Source: Saccharothrix espanaensis DSM 44229 (GTDB lineage: Bacteria; Actinomycetota; Actinomycetes; Mycobacteriales; Pseudonocardiaceae). Taken from it: 64,000 bases of DNA. Within the stretch, counting starts at the first letter, position 1. Each line of letters opens with the position of its first letter. The notes under the pieces are model-generated. The model saw only the letters and a list, made by a program, of their open reading frames with translations. It was not told the origin of the DNA and made no database searches. Position numbers and translations under genes: made by a program. Positions 60,101-64,000 of this stretch are shown here, piece after piece. The DNA lies in the NCBI RefSeq assembly GCF_000328705.1, contig NC_019673.1, forward strand, positions 5,022,001 to 5,086,000. Reading direction: 5' to 3'.

Positions 60101-62850
60101 GCCAACTCGAACTCGTCCCGGACGGCCGTCGCACCGAGCGCCGCGACCGTGGCCGGGTCGCCGCCCAGGCACAGCACGACGCCGTTCCTCGCCACCGCCG
60201 CAGGCACCGGTTGCGGTGTCCAAGTCTTGCGGTACAACGGTGTTTCGGCCGCCGCACGCTCCGGGAGCCAGCACCGGACCCCGGCGAACGGGTAGGTCGG
60301 CAGCTCCACCACGACCCGGCCGGGCGCGTGCAGCCGCTCCCAGTCCACGTGACCGCCCGCCACCCAGTGCCGCGCGAGGGCGGCGGGCGAAGCGTTGTCC
60401 GGCAGGGCATCCGACGGGTCGACCGAGGCCGGCGCGCGGCCGAGCAGCACCCTGGCGTCGGTGCGGTAGGACGCCAGGCACTCGCCCAGCTCCGCCACGT
60501 CCTCCACGACCACGGCGAGCCGCTGCCGCAACGGTTCCCGCCCGACTTGGAGGGTGAAGGCGATGTCCGCGAGCGCCGGTCTGCCGCCGGCCAGCAGCGC
60601 GGTGGCGTGGTCGGCCGCCGATCCGGCGAACTCGCCGGACGCGATCCGCCGCAACGCTTCCAGCAGCCGCTCCGGTCCTGGCGCGTCATCGGCGCGCAGG
60701 TGGGCGAGCAACCGCTGGACCATCTCGTCGAGCCGGTCCGCGTCGTACGCCGAGAGCACCACGACCTGCGGCCCGGCCGGTGCGGGAGCCGGCACGACAG
60801 CGGGCGGCGCGGCCACCACGGCGTGCGCGATGGTGCCGCCCGCGCCGAACGAGCTGATCCCGGCGACCTTCGGCCCGGTCCACTCGGCGCGATCACGCTG
60901 GAGCCGGAAGGGGACGCTGTCCCAGTCGATCCCGGGGTTGAGCTCGCCGGCGTGCAGGGAGGACGCGAGCGTCCCGTGCCGCAGTTGCAGCACGACCTTG
61001 GTGAGCCCGGCGAGCCCGGCGGCGGCCTCGGCGTGGCCGATGACCGACTTCACCGAGCCGATCGGCACGCTGCCCGCCGGCAGGTCGCCGAACGCCCGGG
61101 TCAGGCCGTCGACCTCCACCGGGTCACCGAGCGCGGTGCCCGCGCCGTGCGCCTCGACGTAGCCGATCCCGGCCGGTTCGGTGCGGGCGTCACGCAGCGC
61201 GCGGCGCACCACGTCGGCCTGCGCGGCGGGGCTCGGGACGATGTAACCGTTGGTGCGCCCGGCGTGCACGACGGACGTGCCGCGGATGACGGCGTGCACG
61301 CGGTCGCCGTCGGCCAGCGCGCGTTCCAGCGGCTTGAGCACGACCACGGCCACGCCCTCGGCCGGCACGAACCCGTCGCCGCCCGCGCCGAAGCTGCGGC
61401 ACCGGTGGTCGCCCGAGGTCAGCGACATCCGGCTCTGCTGGATGAACTTGTTGGGGTGCAGGGACAGGCTCACCGCGCCCGCGATGGCCACCTCGCTCTC
61501 GCCGCGCCGCAGGCAGCCGACCGCGAGGTCCAGCGCGACCAGGGCGGAGGAGCACATCGTGTCCACGGTCAGGCTGGGCCCGCGCAGGTCGAAGAAGTAG
61601 GAGACCCGGTTGGCGATGCCGCCCAGCGTCGCGCCGGAGTCCTGCGGCGAGCCCAGGAGGGTCTGCTCCGCGCCGAAGATCGGGTACTCGTTCCACATCG
61701 CGCCCGCGTAGACCGCGACCGACGAGCGGTGCCGGTCGCGCAGCCGGGTGCGCGGGTAGCCGGCGTGCTCCAGCGCCTCCCAGGTCACTTCGAGGAACTG
61801 CCGCTCCTGCGGGTCCATGAGCGCCGCGTCGCGCGGGGTGATGCCGAACAGCAGCGGGTCGAACCGGTCGACGCCGTCGAGGTAGCCGCCCTCCATCAGG
61901 TGCACCGGCCAGCCGGGACGCGCGCGGTCGGCGGGGTGCGGCGTCACGCAGTCCCGCCCGCCTTCGAGGTTCGCCCAGAACTCCCGCAACCCCCGCGACT
62001 GCGGGAACCGGCAGGAGAGCCCGACAACGGCGATCTCTCCACCTCCGGCAGCGGGCTCCGTTGGGCGGGCCGGGGCTTCGGCCGGTTGCGGCACGGTGAC
62101 CGGCCTGGCCGGCTCGCGCACGGCGGTCGGGTCGCTGTCGTCGGGGTCGCTGTCGTCGGGGTCGCTGTCATCGGGGGCGGTGTGGCCGTGGGCGGCCAGG
62201 GCGGCGGCGACCGCGGCAAGCGTGGCGTGCTCGAAGAACAGCGTGCGGGAGCGTTCGCCGAGGTCCCGCTCCAGCCGTGCGTTCACCTTGCTGATCACGA
62301 AGGACGACAGGCCCTGGTCGGTCAGCGGCACCCGCGCGCCGACCGACGACTCCGCGATCCCGGACTCCTCGGCGTAGGCGCGGACCAGGTAGCGCAGCAG
62401 CGCCGACTCGCCGGCCGGTGCGTCGGCCGTGAACGGGTAGGTCGGCAGCGGCACCCGGCGGCCGGGCACGGGCCAGTACCGCCGCCAGTCGACGGCACGT
62501 CCCGCGACCCACTCGACCGCCGCGTCCGCGTCGGTTTCCGGTTCGGGGCCGGGCGGCACGGCACCGGCCGTGCCGGGCACGACCACCCCGTGCACCACCG
62601 AGGCGTCCTCCCGGTCCGCCAGGAACGCGCTCAGCCCGTCGAGCAGGCCGCGCAGGTCGTGGCACCGCACGGCCAGCCGGTGCGCCAGCGGCGTCCGGCC
62701 GACCTGCGAGGTGTAGGCGACGTCGGTCAGCGCGGGCGGCTCGGCCGGGCCGGCGAGGTGGTCGCGCAGGCGCTCGGCGCAGCGGCGCAGCCGTTCGTGC
62801 CCGGCGGCCGACAGCACGACCGCACGCGGGTTTGCGAGTGGTTGCGTCAC
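57118..62850 (-). CDS. Trans-AT PKS: linker-ACP / KS-KR-ACP / KS
   Basis: A 1910-residue protein. Residues 1-130 are the post-KS linker (TDVAYTSQVGRTPLAHRLAV) with no KS before it; an ACP follows (Ser ~180 in DQGLSSFVISKV). These complete the module whose KS ends the NRPS protein. Next: KS ~270-680 (DTMCSSAL, EAHGAGT, IGHAEAAAG); KR ~1039-1270 (GVYLVTGGTRGTG; Ser and Tyr in FSSVCSTVPS...SDYAAAN); ACP (Ser ~1336, DLGVDSVLL); and a final KS ~1426-1834 (DSACSSSL, EAHGTGT, NLGHLLSAAG). The final KS has no carrier after it; its DH-ACP-KR begin the next gene, 28 nt downstream. Start GTG 62850 with GGGG upstream; GTG 62856 is possible. First gene of the 31-kb operon, behind dyad copy A. Confidence 0.92.
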   Translation of the reverse strand: MTQPLANPRAVVLSAAGHERLRRCAERLRDHLAGPAEPPALTDVAYTSQVGRTPLAHRLAVRCHDLRGLLDGLSAFLADREDASVVHGVVVPGTAGAVPPGPEPETDADAAVEWVAGRAVDWRRYWPVPGRRVPLPTYPFTADAPAGESALLRYLVRAYAEESGIAESSVGARVPLTDQGLSSFVISKVNARLERDLGERSRTLFFEHATLAAVAAALAAHGHTAPDDSDPDDSDPDDSDPTAVREPARPVTVPQPAEAPARPTEPAAGGGEIAVVGLSCRFPQSRGLREFWANLEGGRDCVTPHPADRARPGWPVHLMEGGYLDGVDRFDPLLFGITPRDAALMDPQERQFLEVTWEALEHAGYPRTRLRDRHRSSVAVYAGAMWNEYPIFGAEQTLLGSPQDSGATLGGIANRVSYFFDLRGPSLTVDTMCSSALVALDLAVGCLRRGESEVAIAGAVSLSLHPNKFIQQSRMSLTSGDHRCRSFGAGGDGFVPAEGVAVVVLKPLERALADGDRVHAVIRGTSVVHAGRTNGYIVPSPAAQADVVRRALRDARTEPAGIGYVEAHGAGTALGDPVEVDGLTRAFGDLPAGSVPIGSVKSVIGHAEAAAGLAGLTKVVLQLRHGTLASSLHAGELNPGIDWDSVPFRLQRDRAEWTGPKVAGISSFGAGGTIAHAVVAAPPAVVPAPAPAGPQVVVLSAYDADRLDEMVQRLLAHLRADDAPGPERLLEALRRIASGEFAGSAADHATALLAGGRPALADIAFTLQVGREPLRQRLAVVVEDVAELGECLASYRTDARVLLGRAPASVDPSDALPDNASPAALARHWVAGGHVDWERLHAPGRVVVELPTYPFAGVRCWLPERAAAETPLYRKTWTPQPVPAAVARNGVVLCLGGDPATVAALGATAVRDEFELAAVLARTPDVGGLVSLPGGPGWETRVAVLRGLLSERPRAALRIIHVASDDVRTAGFVRSLGAEYARVDATVLDTDRAEAHHEILAEWGSAEPFGEVRYRGGVRHRPRLEAVAAPWSSPECDPTGVYLVTGGTRGTGALVAGHLVERGARAVALIGVRDSDDVANALRARGARVLRHSGGFAGVQGFLDRVRSELGPLRGVVHCAGVATRGAPAFVHKDVSDVRAVLAPKLDGFETLTRLCEHDRLDFFLVFSSVCSTVPSLAAGVSDYAAANMAVDDLVRGLIRSGRTEFRAVDWPQWAQTGSTSALPNPCAPAGIGPLDDAAGLRVVDRVLALPVGDVLLPCPPLGAAPDLDSLITARPGTRPPAPDQPEPVVPVPVAAEPVAEGAVAGRWLVGLFTEALGIPERDLDPSAEFGDLGVDSVLLGELLVRIEDRLGRPLDPATLLLHPTLERLSDHLGLDLTTDAPVVTVPVASAPIAPIAPIAPVAPVAPVVAPVVTAPARAVVPAVDGRVAVVGLACRFPGANDPATFWDNLAGGRSAVTEVPASRWDVDRWWSPEPGLGRSISKWGGFVDDIEWFDPGYFGMADDEARCLDPAIRMVLEGTAECLAESGHTVEEVRGRRVAVVVGARLSEYGRRVPARADVLRSDQNFIAARVAHQFDFRGPNLVVDSACSSSLVAVQVACRSLLAGESELAVVAGVEVLLDHESYLDLSAARALSPTGRCWTFDQRADGFVPAEGCGVLLLKPLAAALADGDRVHAVIESVAVNNDGRTMGVTTPNPVAQADVVRQALATAGRAPADVAMLEAHGTGTLIGDPIELRALNEVFGGVPGPIEIGSVKSNLGHLLSAAGMAGLVKVVLALEHGRIPATLHCATPNPRFDFARSPLRPTTAPTDWPAGRDRVAGVSSFGLGGTNAHLVASAAPPHTPVRAPLARPVFHRKRLWLDAGPAPQPPAASGSPAAPDPGGAPVPPADERGAPPLVASLMRFDLVTRD
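58631..58675 (-). repeat. 9-bp tandem repeat in a PKS linker
   Basis: Five consecutive 9-bp units (GGCGCGACA twice, GGCGCGATA three times) encode an Ala-Pro-Val/Ile repeat in the linker before the last KS of the 1910-residue PKS. Confidence 0.85.
62131..62175 (-). repeat. 15-bp tandem repeat in a PKS linker
   Basis: Three 15-bp units (GTCGCTGTCGTCGGG, the third with one change) encode DDSDP repeats between the first ACP and the first KS of the PKS protein. Confidence 0.85.
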
Positions 62851-62905
62851 GAACACCTGCCCCGTCCGACGAAGGCGTCCGGCCGGCGGATCGCGGCCGA
62901 CGACC

Positions 62906-62949
62906 ACGCTAGGCAGCCCGCGCCCGGCCAACCGCTCAACACTGAGCAG
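62906..62949 (-). promoter_or_regulatory. Cluster dyad copy A and -10 element, 31-kb PKS operon
   Basis: Core GCTCA-ACAC-TGAGC at 62934-62947, read on the minus strand towards the PKS gene. A -10-like TAGCGT lies at 62911-62906, 22 nt after the TGAGC core. The PKS start codon is 84 nt from the dyad. Confidence 0.78.
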
Positions 62950-62968
62950 CCGCACGCGGTTGCTCCGG

Positions 62969-63013
62969 GGGCTCAGTGTTGAGCAGAAACCCCGAGCGTC
63001 CCGCCCGTACAAC
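62969..63013 (+). promoter_or_regulatory. Cluster dyad copy B and -10 element, rightward unit
   Basis: Core GCTCA-GTGT-TGAGCAG at 62971-62986, the inverted counterpart of copy A (13-bp perfect match between CTCAACACTGAGC and its complement). A -10-like TACAAC is at 63008-63013, 23 nt after TGAGC. Drives the double-repeat protein copy 2 (start 63049). Confidence 0.75.
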
Positions 63014-63048
63014 CAGGGCGTCGCGGACAACCGATGAGGAGAGAGCCG

Positions 63049-63942
63049 ATGACCACCACCCTTGGTCCCCCGCAGGCGCTGCACCAGTCGTCGCTGCCGC
63101 TGGAACGGGTCCTGCACTCCACCAACTCCGGGTTCATCCTGCACCGGGTGGGACAGCTCGCCTACGAGTTCGCGGCCGAGGGCCGCCGGTTCAGCGTCGA
63201 CCTGCTGCGCTACATCAACGAGTCCCAGGAGGGTGTCGCCACGTCGTTCGCGTTCGAGGAGGCGTTCGGCGTCCGCGACCGGCTGCACTGGTTCATCCAC
63301 CTGAAAACCCCGGCGGACTACGCGATCCTGCTCAACATGGTCGACCACGACCTGGAGTTCCGGCGGATCTCCGACGACGACCGGCTGCCGCACAAGGGCG
63401 GCGGCAACTGGGACAAGATGTTCCTGCACCGCAGCCTGCACGAGGACGTCCTGGTGCCACAGCACGGGATGGACCACGACGACGACGACGATGACGACGA
63501 CCACCACGGCGGTGGGACGTTCGTGCCGCCCGCGTCGTCCCAGCTCAGCCAGCCGCCGGAGCTGCGGCTCAACTCCGCCACGGCGGGCGCGATCGTCGTG
63601 CGCACCTCGGACGTGAAGTACGAGCTGCGCGAGGAGGGCCGGATGTTCCTCGCGCACTGGCAGCACTACGTCAACGAGAAGCTGGCGGGCAAGGTCACCG
63701 CGACCCTCTACGAGCAGACGTGGGGCCAGCAGGACCACCTGTGGCAGCTCATCCACCTCAAGTCCGCCGAGGACTACCACGAGTTGCAGGCGCTGGAGCG
63801 CGGCCGGGAGATGACCGCCGAGATCTTCGAGCGGCAGCGTATCCACGAGACCAAGGGCGGCGGCACCTGGGACAAGCTGTTCATCCCCGCCAGCATCAAG
63901 GACACCCTGCTGCTGCCGCACGCGCCGAACAGCGATGGCTGA
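63049..63942 (+). CDS. Two-fold-repeat protein of unknown function, copy 2
   Basis: A 297-residue paralogue of the protein at 15.9-16.9 kb. Two halves again: LHSTNSGFILHRVGQLAYEFAAEGRRF and LNSATAGAIVVRTSDVKYELREEGRMF. Each ends with an xKGGGxWDKxF motif (HKGGGNWDKMF, TKGGGTWDKLF). The halves are joined by an unusual His-Asp linker, an eight-Asp run flanked by His, absent from copy 1; the DNA there is GAC/GAT repeats. No catalytic motif is recognised. The ATG at 63049 has GGAGAG upstream. The stop overlaps the next gene by 8 nt. Two diverged copies in two co-regulated units suggest distinct roles or a hetero-oligomer. Confidence 0.72.
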   Translation: MTTTLGPPQALHQSSLPLERVLHSTNSGFILHRVGQLAYEFAAEGRRFSVDLLRYINESQEGVATSFAFEEAFGVRDRLHWFIHLKTPADYAILLNMVDHDLEFRRISDDDRLPHKGGGNWDKMFLHRSLHEDVLVPQHGMDHDDDDDDDDHHGGGTFVPPASSQLSQPPELRLNSATAGAIVVRTSDVKYELREEGRMFLAHWQHYVNEKLAGKVTATLYEQTWGQQDHLWQLIHLKSAEDYHELQALERGREMTAEIFERQRIHETKGGGTWDKLFIPASIKDTLLLPHAPNSDG

Positions 63943-64000
63943 GCCGGTCGGGATCGAGGACGTCAACGTCTACCCGGGCCGGGCCCGGGTGGACGTGCGG
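63935..64000 (+). CDS. Second HMG-CoA synthase homologue (N-terminus only, runs off window)
   Basis: Only 22 residues are visible: VGIEDVNVYPGRARVDVR after a short MAEP start. The GIExxNxYxGxAxxDV pattern is the N-terminal signature of HMGS/PksG-type enzymes and matches the homologue at 34.6-35.8 kb (VGIEALNAYCGVA). It overlaps the preceding stop codon, so it is co-translated. If confirmed, the cluster has two HMGS enzymes. Confidence is limited by the short visible length. Confidence 0.6.
   Translation, partial: MAEPVGIEDVNVYPGRARVDVR

Noticed and set aside
41400..61600. Long near-identical DNA stretches at KS active sites
   Set aside because: These are homologous KS domains within PKS genes, not insertion sequences or other mobile repeats.
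63477..63510. GAC/GAT trinucleotide run as a sequencing artefact
   Set aside because: Frame is kept across it and both flanking repeats of the protein align, so an Asp-rich linker is more likely.
62851..63966. Extension of the 1910-residue PKS upstream through 63966
   Set aside because: The extended part is antisense to the double-repeat protein and crosses two predicted promoters.
1..64000. tRNA, rRNA, CRISPR arrays, insertion sequences, attachment sites
   Set aside because: Looked for and not seen: no transposase or integrase reading frames, no regularly spaced repeats, no tRNA-like cloverleaf noticed by eye.

Overview
The window is very GC-rich DNA from an actinomycete (GTG starts, dense 4-nt start/stop overlaps, long stem-loop terminators). 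A Pseudonocardiales-type host is plausible, but genus cannot be read from this sequence. Nearly all of it is one secondary-metabolite cluster: a hybrid NRPS / trans-AT polyketide assembly line of the leinamycin family. The diagnostic part is the C-terminal tail of the giant PKS (ACP-ACP-DUF-SH-TE), where SH is a PLP-dependent sulfur-installing domain. Supporting parts are a discrete acyltransferase fused to an enoyl-reductase-like domain (LnmG type), an LnmK-type double-hotdog acyltransferase/decarboxylase with partner ACP and HMG-CoA synthase homologue, and a Cys-selective Cy-Cy-A-PCP-Ox thiazole module.

Layout. 1-2158: tail of an ABC exporter and a secreted SGNH hydrolase, probably outside the cluster. 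2672-5370: B12-type radical SAM enzyme and a SAM methyltransferase. 5547-10397: dipeptide/oligopeptide-type ABC importer. 10480-16859 (minus): FAD monooxygenase, Cys-to-Ser ketosynthase, ACP, a SyrB2-like non-heme iron halogenase, an A-PCP didomain (SyrB1-like) and a double-repeat protein. 16918-19215 (minus): AT-ER. 19330-26729 (plus): NRPS-KS and type II thioesterase. 26852-28216 (minus): class III aminotransferase. 28628-31711 (plus): P450 and a DrrAB-type exporter. 62850 down to 31982 (minus, one apparent operon): two PKS genes, LnmK-type enzyme, ACP, HMGS, a Cys-nucleophile alpha/beta hydrolase (SyrC-like), a 31-residue peptide gene and an RRE-M50 protease. 63049-64000 (plus): a second double-repeat protein and the start of a second HMGS homologue.

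Proposed logic. The A-PCP didomain loads Thr or a close relative, the halogenase chlorinates it on the carrier, and the SyrC-like enzyme moves it to the orphan N-terminal PCP of the NRPS. The NRPS adds Cys and makes a thiazole. The chain then passes a KS lacking a catalytic His, two PKS proteins, beta-branching and the DUF-SH-TE end. Known leinamycin-type lines start with an unhalogenated amino acid, as far as I recall, so a syringomycin-type chlorinating loader would be new. Two HMGS homologues, two HMGS-type ACPs, a KS-decarboxylase-like protein and an LnmK-type enzyme suggest two separate beta-branching cassettes.

Regulation. Eight copies of an 18-bp dyad (CTGCTCA-N4-TGAGCAG) lie in front of every transcription unit from 5.4 kb to the right edge, each followed 22-23 nt later by a -10-like hexamer (TAGCGT in three). 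The dyad centre then falls near -42, the class II activator position, which fits a Crp/Fnr-type activator. No regulator gene is in the window. The first two genes lack the motif, which puts the left cluster boundary near 2.3-2.6 kb.
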